Source: Aquilaria yunnanensis
Taxonomy: Eukaryota; Streptophyta; Magnoliopsida; Malvales; Thymelaeaceae
Assembly: GCA_039654915.1 (NCBI GenBank)
Contig: CM077597.1
Location: forward strand, 92,320,001 to 92,384,000
Direction of reading: 5' to 3'
DNA: 64,000 nucleotides
The notes beneath the pieces were generated by a model, which saw nothing but the letters and a program-made list of their open reading frames with translations, was not told where the DNA came from and searched no databases. Position 1 is the first letter of the stretch. Every line of letters starts with the position of its first letter. Positions 47,386-60,189 of this stretch are shown piece by piece. The position numbers and the translations under genes were made by a program.

Positions 47386-48559
47386 ATGGTGATTGGGTGA
47401 GCAAAGTTAGGCTTGAGTTAGATCATTCAAGTTTAGATTTATTTGAGTTATCATGAATTTAGATATAAATCGGGTTATTTGGGTTTTGAATTGTTTCTAA
47501 TTGAGTGGATTTCATGCTTGGGTTGGGTTTGGATGGGTTTATTTAGACTCAAGTTCAATACAGGTTTGGTCAATTTAAATCCTAGGTGACCTCAGCTCGG
47601 ATTATTCAGGTTTCAGGCCAAATTCGGGTAACTCATCAAGTATACTCAGTTACTAATATATAGGCTGAAATGACGAAATCAATTTGGTTTTACAGTTCTT
47701 TTTTTGTTGAAATTTAAAGAAAAAGTTTAAAATATTTTTTACAGCAGAAGAACAACAAAAATCAAATTTCAATACGGTTTAATTTTGGTCAATTTTTCTT
47801 TTCTTAGTAGGTTTAATTGAAAATTCATAAAACCATCATATTTACTTTTTGGTACATAATAGGTTACTTATTGTTGTTAATATTTTATAATATTGAGAAT
47901 TTTTCCAAAAATTTTTTTTGATACATAGTTAAAAGCTTAGTTATGTAAGGTTCTCTTAAATTACAAAATCTATGAATTTTAATAATAAATTTTATATTTT
48001 CTTATTTTTTGTATACAATTTCTTGTTTTTGATGTTTTATTTGGTAGCTTTGAGGAATTGGCACATCATAAATCAGTAATCATTACTCATTAGAATCACA
48101 AGTAACACGTGAAATTCTAGATTTCTACTAAATACTTAATAATTTCTACACCTCGTAAGATTTAAAGTCTTCCTGCCACTAATGTCAGAAAGTGTCACAA
48201 TATTGTTACATCCTTATTCCGATGATTTTGCTAAGATTTCTTTCTTTTGTTATAAAAATGCTATGGTTATGTCCTTATTGATTTTGCTACAAATTTTTTA
48301 TAATTTTAAAATCATATATGCTACGGTTTTCTATGAAATTGCTATGAAATGCGACTTTAGTTTAATATCATTAACTAAATTGCAAATTTTCAAAAATTTT
48401 TGGTAGAAATGCAATGATTTGAAAAATTTAGGGACCCATGCTGTAATTATTGTGAGTGTCTAAATGATTTTTTTTTTTTAAATTTTGGTATCTTGTTGTG
48501 CTATACTTAAAAGTTTAGGGATCAATGTTGTAATTTAGATAATTACATCTAAGATCATT

Positions 48560-48971
48560 AAACTTACTAAATATGAAAGTTTTTTTTAAAAAAATGGGTG
48601 TTTGCTCACCGATGTGCAGGCGAGAGAATAAAGATGCAGCTCATGGTCTTCTCAAGTGCAGACCCTCTCAACTACTTTGGAGGGCAATCTTTTTAAGGTG
48701 GGGCAGTTCCTTCAGCAATGCAAATCATTTGCAAGGAGTTTTTTTTACCATGAGCCATTTCTTTCAGGTTCTTTGGACTCGCATAATGCTTGGGATGTTA
48801 CGACTAAAGCATGCTAGCTTTTGGTTGTTGTGGCTTTCTAGGATCAATGTTACCAGCTTCAATGGCACGCCTCTTGATCTTCTTCAAGTTCACTTTTCAA
48901 TTCAGTCACTTTGTTTGGGTGTTGAAGTGTCATGTGGTTTTGTGCTATCTTGTTTCACCAATGCCCTGCTA

Positions 48972-49010
<39 letters not shown>
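48560..49010 (+). pseudogene. 5'-truncated LINE 3' end with zf-RVT motif and (AAT)n tail
   Basis: The frame reads CSPMCRRENKDAAHGLLKC followed by LLWRAIF. This matches the C-x3-C...H...C zinc-binding segment found after the reverse transcriptase of plant LINEs. Sequence resembling the end of ORF2 follows. The unit finishes in a pure (AAT)n run at 48974-49010 in place of a poly-A tail. Reverse transcriptase and endonuclease are missing, so this is a truncated insertion. Confidence 0.7.
48974..49010. repeat. (AAT)n microsatellite at the LINE 3' end
   Basis: About twelve AAT units occur without interruption. Confidence 0.97.
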
Positions 49011-49107
49011 TCCTTTTGTTGCTAATTAAAAAAAAACCACCCAAGACATCAACAAGTATATTGATTGCATCAAGAACTGGTGCATCATTTGTGATGGGTG
49101 GTGGGAG

Positions 49108-49410
49108 GTTTAGGGTTTAGAGTTAGGGTTATGTTAGGGTTTAGATTTTAGATTTAGGATTTATGATAAATAGTAGGGTTAGCATTTGGATAAGTGTTAA
49201 GGTTAGGGTTTAGGTTTACATACAGTTAAGAGTTTAGATTTAGGTTTAGGGTATCGGTTAGGATTGAGAGTTTATGGTTATGGTTAAGGTTATGGTTAAG
49301 ATTAGGGTTTTAGGGTTTAGGATTAGGGGTTGGATTTTGGGCAATTTTTAAGGTTTAGAGTTTAGATTTAGGATTAAGATTTACAGATTTGGATTTTTCT
49401 TAGGGTTTCT
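49108..49410 (+). repeat. Interstitial telomere-like repeat, degenerate
   Basis: Plant telomere unit TTTAGGG and variants (TTAGGGTT, TTTAGATT, TTATGGTT) fill about 300 bp. Several perfect TTTAGGG copies occur near 49110-49140, 49205-49212 and 49310-49318. Confidence 0.85.
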
Positions 49411-49890
49411 AGTTTAGATTTCGCGTTTTGCCATAACATTCAAGTTTAAAGTAGTCCAAGGTTTTAGGATTTCAAAGGTTTAAAGTTCTCTTAAATAATT
49501 TAATTTTATAATGTAGAATATATATTATTTTACAAATGTTGGCGACTTAATTTATAATTTTGCAAATATTTGGTATGTTTTTGAAAATTTCAAGCATGCC
49601 TATACGCTTAGGGATTATTTGTAAATTTTAAAAATTACTTTCATATCATTCAAATCATGAATACTTTGAGGATTTCCAAGAAATCCGCCCTCGAGGCCAC
49701 AAAGCTGGGGTCAACGTTGATGGGATTGCTACTCCTATTCTCTTATTAATCGACACCGATCACAAAAATATTTTCAAAGTTTCTTTTAAGTTTCTTAAAC
49801 TACATAAACATAATTTGTTCAATTTAGAAAAATAATCAATATATAAAAATATCACAAAAAAATAAATATTTACTGACCATATTTTTATGT
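49411..49890. other. AT-rich DNA, no feature seen
   Basis: Nothing recognisable lies between the telomere-like block and the GTT-rich right end of the insertion. Confidence 0.4.
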
Positions 49891-50129
49891 TGATTTAGGT
49901 TGAAGTTAGATTTAGTTGAGTTTAGATGTCTAGTTATTTTGAGATTGAGTCATTTCAGATTCGTGTTAATTTGGTTTAGGTCATTTTAGGTTACGTGATT
50001 TACATTTTGGCTATTCAAGTTTAGATTTTCTTGAGTTTTGATTAAATCAGGCACAATCAAATCTTACTTATTGACTTTTTAAATCAAATCAAGTTAAGTC
50101 AGAAAGGTCATTTGATCCGGTCCAAGTTT

Positions 50130-50680
50130 CCCATCCCTACTATCACGTTCATGATGTACTTATAATAGAATATTTTCGGTTGCAACCGGATTGAAACGTT
50201 CCATGTAGAGATACATAAATATATTCAACTAATTGGGAAATGTAAAAAATTAAGGTCAACTTATACAGTACACCAATAATCTATTAAGCAAATATATAAT
50301 TAATATTCAATTCAAGTAATTCAGTTAGACCCACAAAACGGCAAGAAACTTTATCAAATGACGACTGGGAGGTTTCATCATGGATTGGTCGCACAAAATG
50401 ACGATGGGAATCAAGGCAAGTGATCTTTTAAATTCCTCCACTACACGAAGTAGTAAAGTTGGGAAGAATCTTGTTTCCTTTGGTCCTAACACCCCACGAT
50501 AATGGCATTTCTAATAGAATATTTCCAGTTTCATTTCATCGGGACGCACACATGGTCGACAGGACAACTCACGATCATGGCCCTAACAACAGTTTGCATT
50601 AACCAGGTAAACCAGAACCCTCAGAAAATATAGAAAAGGACGAAAATCAGGTAAGTTGAATATTCTATAAAAATCTAAAT
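50130..50680 (+). repeat. Dispersed repeat R1, right piece of a split copy
   Basis: The segment is collinear with 53310-53765, including the AAATGACGACTGGGAG and ACAACTCACGATCATGGCCC segments. Confidence 0.75.
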
Positions 50681-50879
50681 GAAGGCATGCCATGGTATTA
50701 AGACCATCAATGGTAATTTTCTATAAAGCATAATCAATAGTTTTAATGCAAATCTCCATCCTAGTTCTCCAATAATTAAAATTTAAGTGCAATAAAAAAA
50801 ATGGTGATTTAGATAGACTTTGCCCCTCAAGTCACATAAAACTATTGGTTACCTTGGTTTTGAAACAAAAAATCACTAA

Positions 50880-50891
50880 GCTCTCATACCA
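50880..50891 (-). promoter_or_regulatory. Possible LTR-retroelement primer-binding site
   Basis: The minus strand reads GGGTCAATA-AT-TGGTATGAGAGC. An LTR-like end is followed by a 2-nt spacer and a one-mismatch initiator-Met primer site. The LTR would extend rightward from 50894, but its other end is not found. Confidence 0.5.
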
Positions 50892-50893
50892 AT

Positions 50894-51833
50894 TATTGAC
50901 CCAAGTGATACCAAGAGAAGGGTGAATTGGTTGATTTAAAAGCTTTGGCTAAATAAGATTTTGTAATCAAATTCACTCAACTAAAGATAAAAAAAATAAA
51001 GAAAATAATAATAAGCACAAATGAAACCAAAAAATAAGAGAGGATGAGGAAGAAATGACCGTTGATGGATTTGTTTATGGGCTTGTTTCAAACATATTAT
51101 TAGGCTATGTTTTCCATCTTCTATAGTGATTATGAATCTTGAATAATAAGTTGATGATTGTTTGCTTGAACCATAGATTATTTACCTAATTTATTATTTG
51201 GTTTTGCTTTCTTGCTTGATTGTTAAGACTCTTAACCATAAGTTTATTTTTTTATGCATATTTATCTTCAAGAGAAGAGATTTGTGCTAGAACTTACAAG
51301 AAAGAAACAAACTACGTTAGAGTTATTTGAGGAGGCCCAAGTCTCAAAAACATAATAGACCACATGGAGCCTAAAAATCCGTTAGTTTTGGAGTGAACAG
51401 GGAATTGTCATCCAGTATTAGAGGGGTTAACCAAATTTATCTTAGGGGAGGGAATTTGATAAGGACAATTTCATCTAAAATAAGTTGGTAATTGGTCTAG
51501 GTGAAAGAAAACAAACTCAAAGTAGATTCAATGCGGATTAGTTGCTCTACAAGAGTTTATTTCCCATGGTTAATTATTTGACTAATTTTTATAAGTAATA
51601 GTTAGTGTTAGTTTTCCCTAGAATTTAATTGGTAATAGTTCAATATTTGCAAGCAGTTAATTGTGTTGATTGTCCTTAACTTCTTGTTTAATTTAGGAGT
51701 TAATTTCTTTTAGTCTCATTTTACAATTCTCATCTACCTTAATTTTCTCTAGCACTCAATCCTTGTGCACAGAACTCGATCTCACTAGTTTTATTACTCG
51801 TTCGATAATCATATATTTGCAGTGTGCGCAATA
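50894..51833 (-). other. Possible copia-type LTR remnant
   Basis: The left 40 bp (TCACCCTTCTCTTGGTATC... on the minus strand) resemble the end of the copia LTR at 43741. No second copy confirms limits. No gene is seen. Confidence 0.35.
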
Positions 51834-53690
51834 ATGACATCATGATTTGTAGATGTTCAACTCCACCATAGAAGTCTATGTCCTCTTCTAAAGCTTTGCC
51901 TACTTGAGAATTCCTTCATTTTCTTTTGAACTATAATACAATGATATTTTTTTCATAATTCAAACCAAACCAATTCTTTGTTTTCTCAAATGCTAACTAG
52001 AAACTACTTTCTGGTTTTCTTAAAGGCTCACCAGAAATCACTCAACACTAAAAATATTCTAGAATGTGGAGTGTTTACAAGGTCAAAAGCTCGCACAATA
52101 ACACTATTGCTAGATATACAAGTGAAAGCACAAATTTTGACTTAGGGGAAACTTCACTTGTCATCCTTAAACTATATCCAATGTTATTTAATCATCTTGC
52201 AACTATCAAGTATTGCTTAATCATCTCTAAACTATATCTAATGCTGTTTAAGTGTCCTACCGTCCATCACAACCATTAAGGATGGATGGAAAAATAATGA
52301 GGCTACTGATGTTGTATGAAAAAATGATGTGACCGTTAATGTGGCATCACTTTTTCTTCCATCCTTAGCGGGGTGATGAATGTCAAGACGAGAAAGTAAA
52401 AATTAGATTATTTGAGGACGATTAGTACAACACTTGATAGTTTTGAGATGATTAAACAGTATGGGATATAGTTTAGGGACAAGAGGTGGAGTTTACCCTT
52501 TTAACTGTTTTCTCAAATGATGAATATTTTAATAAGTATTTGATGATAAATCTTTGATCTTATAGCGAAGTCTGCTTAAAAATGTGTTTATCCATAAATT
52601 TATAATCCTCTGGATTCATTTGAATGTTAAAGAGACATGGTGAGGGCTTGAAATCAACTTTATAGAAACTAGCTATTGCTTTGTCTTCTATAGTAAGATT
52701 TCTGAGTTCTCAATAGGGTGGAAATTTTCAATTGGTTGTTTTTGACTTCTAGAAGCTACAATAGATCCAATAAGTTTTGTCTCCAGGAATTAACTGGTTG
52801 TTTTTTTTTTTTCACACTTGTTGCTTTTCTTGTCTAGTTAGTAGTAACAAATATGCTCCCATGTGAGATAAAGAACTTCAGTTTCACTCGGTTGAATCTC
52901 AACTTATCATTTTACTTCCCCTACACTTTAGTGTCGTATATATACAAAGAAAACTCCCGCACCTTCTCATTTCAAAACTTCAGTTCAGTTTAATTTCAAC
53001 TTGTTACTTCTCTTTGACATAGGAGACTTGGAAGCATTACATAAAATTGTCTAATTTCCATGCACATTTTAAAAAAATATATTAGTTCTTCATAAATGTT
53101 TTATTATCATAAAAAATCTAGATTAATTAATTCGAGCAAATCAAACATGATCCATATAATTTTCAAAATGTAATTTAGATTTATGTTATTTAGTTAGATC
53201 TGCAAAACCATAAAAAATCTCCTATCTCCGTTGGCTCTAGCTTCTTACGGTTAAGTCGGATTTAGGTTTGGTTAGGTCTGACTAGACTATTGAGTTGGAT
53301 CTAATTTTACCATCCTACCCATAGTCATGATGTCCTTATAATAACATATTTTCGGTCCCAACGCGACCCACACATTCCACCTATAAATACATAAATATAA
53401 ACAACTAACTGGGAAATGTGAAATATTAAAGTCAACTTAGTACACCAACTAACTTTACCAAATGACGACTGGGAGCTTTCATCATGGTCGCACAAAATGA
53501 CGATGGCAATCAACGTGAGTGATCTTTTAAATTCCTCCACTAGACGAAGTAATAAAGTTGGGAAGAATCTTGTTTCCTTTGGTCCTAACACCTCACGACA
53601 ATGGCGTTTTAATGGAATATTTCCAGTTTCATCGGGACGCACACATGGTGGAGACAGCTCACGATCATGGCCCTAACAACTGTTTTAATT
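51834..53690 (+). repeat. Dispersed repeat R1, longest copy, with a MITE insertion
   Basis: The block is collinear with 12679-14205, apart from the MITE at 52145-52498. The ORF at 53325-53642 on the minus strand is not conserved in the other copies. It ends ACAGCTCACGATCATGGCCC, followed by a sequence shared with 50680. Confidence 0.75.
52145..52498. mobile_element. Mutator-like MITE, 354 bp, in R1
   Basis: The left end GGGGAAACTTCACTTGTC and the right end (reverse complement GGGTAAACTCCACCTCTTG) form ~35-bp inverted repeats. These run into TAAACTATATCC on both sides. Similar ~9-bp flanks, TTTTGACTT and TTTTAACTG, look like a mutated target duplication. The R1 copy at 13000 lacks it. There is no coding capacity. 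Confidence 0.75.
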
Positions 53691-53763
53691 AACCAAGTCA
53701 AGCAGAATTTTTATAAAATATAGAAAATGAAGAAAATCAGGTAAATTGAATATTCTATAAAAA

Positions 53764-53960
53764 TCAAGACAAGCGACGACATGGAGCTTTCATCATGGAT
53801 TGGTCGCACAAAATGACGATAGGAATCAAGGAAAGTGATCTTTTAAATTCCTCCACTAGATGAAGAAGAATATTGTTTCCCTTTGCCCTCATCAACACCT
53901 CACGATAAGGCCCGTTTTTTTTTCTTTTAAAGAATGTCGATAATGGCCTTTTTTTATAGA
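53764..53960 (+). repeat. Extra partial copy of the R1 tail
   Basis: The 'ATGGAGCTTTCATCATGG...GTCGCACAAAATGACGAT' segment and the CCTCCACTAGA stretch repeat those at 53470-53620, directly downstream of the main copy. Confidence 0.7.
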
Positions 53961-54830
53961 ATATTTGTTGCACACCACAAGTGTACGTTTGTCGAACAAG
54001 TAATAAAACTAGTGAGACCAGATCAGGTTTATAGGGATCAAGTGCATAAAAAAACTGAGCTAGTAGATAATTGTAAGATGAGACTAAAGGAAATTAAATG
54101 TCTAAATTAAATAAGAAATGATAGGTGACCAACACAATTAATTAATTGCAACTATTAAATATTATAAAAAATTCTAGTCATTATCATTTGCTAGGTTACT
54201 TGGGAGTTTTTTTTTTCTTTTTGCACTCCAACTTTTGTGTCATTATCATTTGCTAGGTTGTTTATTTTGAATGAATCTCATTTCAGTATTTTCAAGTTTT
54301 TTGTGGTCGAGGAAGATCATGTTGGTGCAGAGACGGGGGCGTGTGGCAATGGGACAAATGAATTTATGAAATTGTACTTCATTCGTATTATTTTAAATGT
54401 TATTATGTCTATTTTTTGTGTTCCCTCGGTATTACGTGTGTTATGTTCGCATTATATTTTCAAACGTCAAAAATATATTTGAAGCTGGTTTTTGTTTGTA
54501 TTATTCATTTTCCTCATTGTGTTAAGCTAATTGGTTTGTTTTTTTTTTTTTAAGTATTTCTTAGGTAGTTCTGATGAAGAAAATGATCAAGTTGTTGTGC
54601 AAGCGGGGTAGCAAGGTCAGGGGGAAAACGATAGTATTAAACTGTTTTTCATTTGTATTTTTTTGCTAAATGATGTTTGTGTATATTTGTCTTCTTTTTA
54701 TTGAACGGGTGTGTATTTTTGTCTCATGTGTGTTACGGTGTTCAATATATATTTTTCTATTTCAATTATGTATGAAATTGTTGATTTATTGTATTAGTTA
54801 GTTGTTTATTGTCATTTCGCTACATAAGCA
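53961..54830. other. Unassigned DNA with a short direct repeat
   Basis: TCATTATCATTTGCTAGGTT occurs at about 54179 and 54239, 60 bp apart. From 54240 the plus strand is T/G-rich. A loose SSDEENDQVVVQ-like reading near 54560 is too short to assign. Confidence 0.35.
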
Positions 54831-55860
54831 ATAAGACACATAAACATACCATGAGAGCACAAAGCCCACAAAGTCCCCAAACAAGTTCACATTCACACAA
54901 CCCCGCATGGAAATGATTTACAAAATATTAACTAGATCATAGAATATCTTATACAAGAACGCTATGACAGCCACATGATATCACACATACAACTACCTAC
55001 GTCATACATATCAATACCAGAAATGTATACAAAAAAACTTATTATGGCATCATTACCCTCCTTCACTTTCCCATTCTAATACATATTGGTAATACACATT
55101 TGGTCAACCCATGCAATTCAGGACAAAACCATACAAATCATACACACATTGGAGCACACATAATACTAATCCTTTCCATTAATAAACAAAAACAAACCTA
55201 TGAAATACATAACAGTCACACTAGCATACATAATAGTAACACTAATATAACAAAGTTAAGCACGATTTTAATACACATTTGTTGCAAAATCATACATAAT
55301 AATAGTACATTAGTTACACACAAACATTTACCCGAACAATACATTAGTTACACACAAGTAACTAGCATTCAAACCATAAGGAAAATGTTTTGCCCACAAA
55401 CAGTTACCAGAATTATACATTAGTTACACAGGAACACACATACAGCACAAATACAACTTCAATACCTACATGTGTTATCCTATTGGGTAGATGTATTCCA
55501 ACAACCATGACACACAAACATCCATCAAGGAACCTCTAGCATACAACCCAAATTCATTATCATACAAAGGATACCAATAACCACCCAATCAGACAATCAT
55601 CCAAAATACGAAGGCTCATGAAACAAAATCACCATGTTTTGTCCTCTATACACTGATTATGCATTCCCTTCACATACCCACACAATTTCAACATGAAAAC
55701 ACACAAACACATTTACTATTTCGCCAATTCTTGCTCACACACAATCATCAAACAACAAAACCATACAAACCACACATCATACAAAAACTCAATTGCACTT
55801 GTTTTCCATTTTTAAATCTGCACAATCGCATCTCTGTCAATTGCCGCTAGTGCATTCGAA
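54831..55860. other. A/C-rich (plus strand) block with ATACATTAGTTACACA repeats
   Basis: The plus strand is dominated by CACA, ACAT and CATAC phrases for about 1 kb. ACATTAGTTACACA occurs three times between 55305 and 55420. ORFs 55100-55423 and 55659-55850 are translations of this biased sequence without recognisable domains. Confidence 0.5.
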
Positions 55861-56779
55861 TGCCTTCTCCTTTTCTTAACGTGCACTGCCACTGTCGCTA
55901 TGTAGTTCTAGGCTTCGAACAACAATTGTGTGCTACAGGGTTGAGAAAATTGCAGGTAAAGGGCAGCCACAAAGGTTTGGACTGGTTTTCTGAAAGTAGC
56001 ATAGACACATTTTGGGAGCATCAGGTTAGGGTATAAAAGTGATTTTTTGGGATGAATTTGTATGAAATCATTTTCTCATCCAAAAATTCCCCCAATTTCA
56101 CTGCCATAATGTGTGCTTCCATTCATGTTTCAAAATTAGTTTAACGGGTGACTCCCATTAATAACACTTATGGTGTTACTATATATATATACACATATGT
56201 GGACAGTCTCAGATCTCAAATATTATCTTCTCAACTTAATCAAGTAACTGTGGGAAAAAAATTCTCATCGAGTAATTAATCATCTTAGGATCAACTTTGA
56301 TCTTGTTTACTATTCACTTAGACCAGTTACTAATTTCTTGTAGATGAAATTACCCAATAACAAATTTCCTCTCCTTAGGTGAATTTGGTTAATTCCTCTA
56401 AGATTGATTGACAATCCTTTGTTTACCCAAAATTAAAGGATTTTAAGTTTCATGTTGTGGCCTATTCATCTCTTAAAGACATGGGAGTTCTACCTTTCAA
56501 GTGATTGTATCCTAGTTTTTCTTTTTCTTTTAACACAAGTCTTTTTTCCTGAACAATAATTTGCATCAAGAAATCAACTCATTGCCACAAGTCTTAAGAA
56601 TCAAGCATGGGAGAAAACTAAATAATAAATTCAAAAAATATTCTAGGGTTCAAACAAACAATTATCATAGTATCATCCAAGATTCACAATTACTCTAGAA
56701 GATAAAAAAATCTAGCCCAAAATCTTTGAAACAAATCCAACAACTATACTAGAATCCATGTTTAATCCAGAAAAAAAAA
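55861..56779. other. Unassigned intergenic DNA
   Basis: Ordinary AT-rich DNA with a short TATATATATACACATAT stretch near 56182. No gene is seen. Confidence 0.4.
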
Positions 56780-59700
56780 AAAGAAAAAGAATTAGGGAAA
56801 GATCAAAAGAACTCTTGAATTAAGCTTCTTAATCCTCCATAAAAGAAATAACTTTAAGCTTTTTGTCCATTTCCTTCTTCATTCAGTCTCCCATGTTTTT
56901 CCTTGTAGCCCCAGTCTTTTCTTCTCTTCTTCACCTCTCTTTATTTGCTTCTCCTTTAATATATGTACATTCAATATTGTTTGTGACTTTATTTTTTCCC
57001 ACATGCTCGATGTTGCCATGCTAGGTGTTGGTGCTGAAGCACCAATGTTATTGCTGAAATGTCCTTGCTTGTTGCCACTTAATGTTAGAACATCAAATTC
57101 TTGTCGTTGTTGCACCAACTTCCAGCAGCTCCAAACTCCTTTCATTCAAGCTCTTTCATTTCTTGAGCTCTAAGAATACGCCACCACATGCAAATTTCTC
57201 CTTAATTTGCACCAAAACATCAAAATAATGTTAGAAGACTGCAAATCATATTTTAAGGTTAAATTACCACTTCTCCTACGTTATCACACCCCCGCATTTA
57301 CATATTTACTAGTCCTTAATAGATGCCACATTTAAACATAGAAAAAAATCCAAAAAAACCAAGCTAACCAAATAAAATATCATGTTAAGACACTTTACCC
57401 TTATCTATTTATTGTGTTTACCTTTCGCAAGATGAACAAAAAGGTATATTATGTTTGGAATGCCTCTAATTTCTTAACGTTTACTGGATTTGGATGCATA
57501 CAATTCAGGTGTTTGCATTATAGCATCTTATGCTTTTGAGCTTTGCAATCTATTGAATTTATCGTTTAAATGCTGATTTTGCAAGAATTTTCTATGAAGA
57601 TAGTTTGGAGTTAAATTCAGTTTGTTTATGCTACAAACATGTGGAATGAAGCTTTAAACAAAAGACTTGGGTCTAATGTGCAGTTTCATGTTTCAAAATA
57701 GATAGAATTGATGCTTATTCTTTTGAAACGTTCACTAAATTATTCCTTCATTGTAGCAGTGCAAATATATTTTTTTCTTTTTCCATATATAGGGATTGGA
57801 ACTTCCAGATATACTAGTTAGAACAAAAAGAAGGGGATCAAGTTTTGATGAATTGTTAACAGTTGCATATTCTATTCAAGTTAATGAGTTTACAGTGAAT
57901 AATATTAGTATGTTCTTTTAATGCATTTTTTAGTCTTTCCAGGGTACTCCCGCTTGACTAGAGATGTTTCTTGTGTGATTTTTAACTTTTTTTTTATTTA
58001 GATGGGTATTGTTGCAATTTGCTATCAGATTAATGATTCTTTTTTTGTTTCAAGATAATGGAAACCAAAACTTTGTCACATGTTATGTTACTAAATCCAA
58101 GAGATTTGGCTTTAAGAATTTTTTCTTCTTGGTGACACAGATCAAAGATGCTTACATGCTCAAATTTTTTTAGGATAATTCAAGCCATCTGCTAAAGTGG
58201 TGCAATGATGGGGACAATATAAAGCTCCTTATAATCAAATCCTTGGTAAATGCTGAATGGAGTTATCTAGTTGTAACTCCATGGATATGTGTCCTTATAT
58301 GAATGAAAGGTGTCCATCTATGTCTCCAAAGTACAATAGACTAGCTAATTTTTGAACAACTTGTTCTGTCTCACATTTGTAGCTAAGTAGATGTATGATA
58401 TCGGGCAAGTCTTCATGCTAGTAAATGTAGTAAATATATTATTTGAGAACACAGATGGGAGCCATAGGATATGTTTACGTAAGCTGTAAATAAAGAGATG
58501 CTTCAATGTCTAAACAGATGGTAGAAAGTGTCCAGATTTAACTCTAGCCATGTTTATCCAATTGAGAACCAGATATGGGCGAGTTCATTTGCAATTAACT
58601 GAATTAATTGGCCAACATTAATGGCTTGGTCAACAAAGGGTGAACACGTTAGATGGACAAAGGGGCTGTTGTTTGACAAAATTAATGGGCTTTCTATTAC
58701 TTTATTTGGTCCATATCCTTACTCTCTCTCCTTGAAAAAATGTTCCCAATGCAACATTCGACAATGTACTCATCCAAGTGGGATGAAACTTAAAATCAGC
58801 AAAAAAGCAAAATAGCCATCTGAATTCTGCTCATTATAATGGATTTCAAAACCTTTATGGTCCAACCCCTCATGAATCACATAAGCATGGAAAATAAACC
58901 ACAAATATGGAATCCAATCGATAAAGGGAAGCCTACCAACATGAAAGCCACAAAGATTTTAAACAATCAACTTTCATCAAAATCTCCAAACAAATTAGAA
59001 AATCACCCACCGAACGAACAAATCCAATGCCTAATGGTGCCTCATTTTGTTGATACTACACGCCATGATAAACAAGAAGAATAACCTAAGTTGGCTCAAA
59101 TAAATCTTGAGAAAGACGAGAGCTGCTGCGACTTTTAGGCACAGGTGACAAGTTTCATGAAAAATGGGGGGTTGGAGCTATTGAAATAAGGGAAGCGTCG
59201 AGGAAAGCATCGAGTGAGAATGGGCCAATATTGGTTAGATTCAGTATGGGTACCGGATCCCACATGGCAGGTGACTCATGGAAAAGGGAGGAAAGGCAAA
59301 CTTTGCTGCGACCGGACAGCAAGCTAGGGAGTTAGGGTTGTTAGGGAGACAAATTCTATTGAGACCAAAGAGTGAGAGTGAGGATATGGACCAAATAAAG
59401 TAATGGTAAGCCCCATTTGTCCAACAACAGCCCCTTTGTCCATCCTACGTGCTCACCCTCTATTGACTAAGCCAGTAATGTCAACCAATTAATTCTGTTA
59501 ATTGCAAACAAACTTGCCCTATAGTTTTTTTCATTTATTTTATTCAGTTGTGATACTGCTTCACTAGGCAACATGTATACATCCATTATCAAGTTTGCAT
59601 GGGATGGAATATATTTGTCGTAACCTTGGGGCAGTGAATTGTGTGGAATGTTTATTCTGTAAACCATTAAGTCTACCCCGAGTCCATAACAATATGAATC

Positions 59701-60189
59701 TTGGTTATTCTAGTGGCTCTTCTATGGGGTTGAAATCATGGTTTTGAATCTTGTATCATAATGTACCAAAGTTCCTGCAACAAGTATTATACTATAAAAT
59801 TTTCTGGGTTTTACTTATCCAATGCTTTTCCACCATACCTCATTAACTCTACTCTACCAAACCGACAATCCTCAGCCATGCTTCATCTGTTGGAACTCTT
59901 CCTATATGCTTCTCTGCCATGCCATCTTGGCGCCATACCTTGAACAATTATCTCCATTGGTTCTTTCCCTATCCCTCAAATTTTATTGCCAATTCTATCA
60001 TCGGGAACACATAGATTCAAAGTGAACTCTATTGAGAAATTTTCTGGATGCCAAATAGTTTTACTGATGTTGTACACACATCCACCACCACTAGCATTCC
60101 AGCCCTTGCCTGCAACAGATTCCAGCAACCTCAGAAACAACACCACTCTTACGAATTAGATCCTTATTGGATCATTATGCTTGAATGGC
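56780..60189 (+). repeat. Dispersed repeat R2, uninterrupted copy
   Basis: The block is collinear with 3735-4004 plus 8221-11088. It includes about 250 bp (57050-57295) absent from the other copy, and the shared TIR element. ORF 56879-57145 (minus) and others inside are not conserved in the first copy. Exon-like pieces at 57793-57910 and 58140-58220 correspond to those described at 8719-9145. Confidence 0.8.
58577..59519. mobile_element. Non-autonomous TIR element (MITE-like), copy 2
   Basis: This is the second copy of the 9495-10414 element. The left terminus is GGGCGAGTTCATTTGC and the right terminus ends CTTGCCC, with TAT on both sides (58574-58576, 59520-59522). Sharing the same site in R2 shows that it was already present when R2 was copied. 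Confidence 0.7.

Larger units (their letters stand above)
47386..50129. other. ~2.7-kb insertion within R1
   Basis: The block is present in this R1 copy but only ~60 bp occupy the equivalent place in the others. Its ends show CAGGGATGG (47383) and CCATCCCTA (50131), a short inverted pair like those of hAT-type non-autonomous elements. GGGTT-rich DNA lies inside each end. However, CCATCC is also present at that point in other R1 copies, so the inverted pair may be partly fortuitous. It contains the LINE end and the telomere-like block listed separately. Confidence 0.4.

Noticed and set aside
55100..55850. His/Asn/Thr-rich ORFs
   Set aside because: They reflect the A/C-rich composition only.
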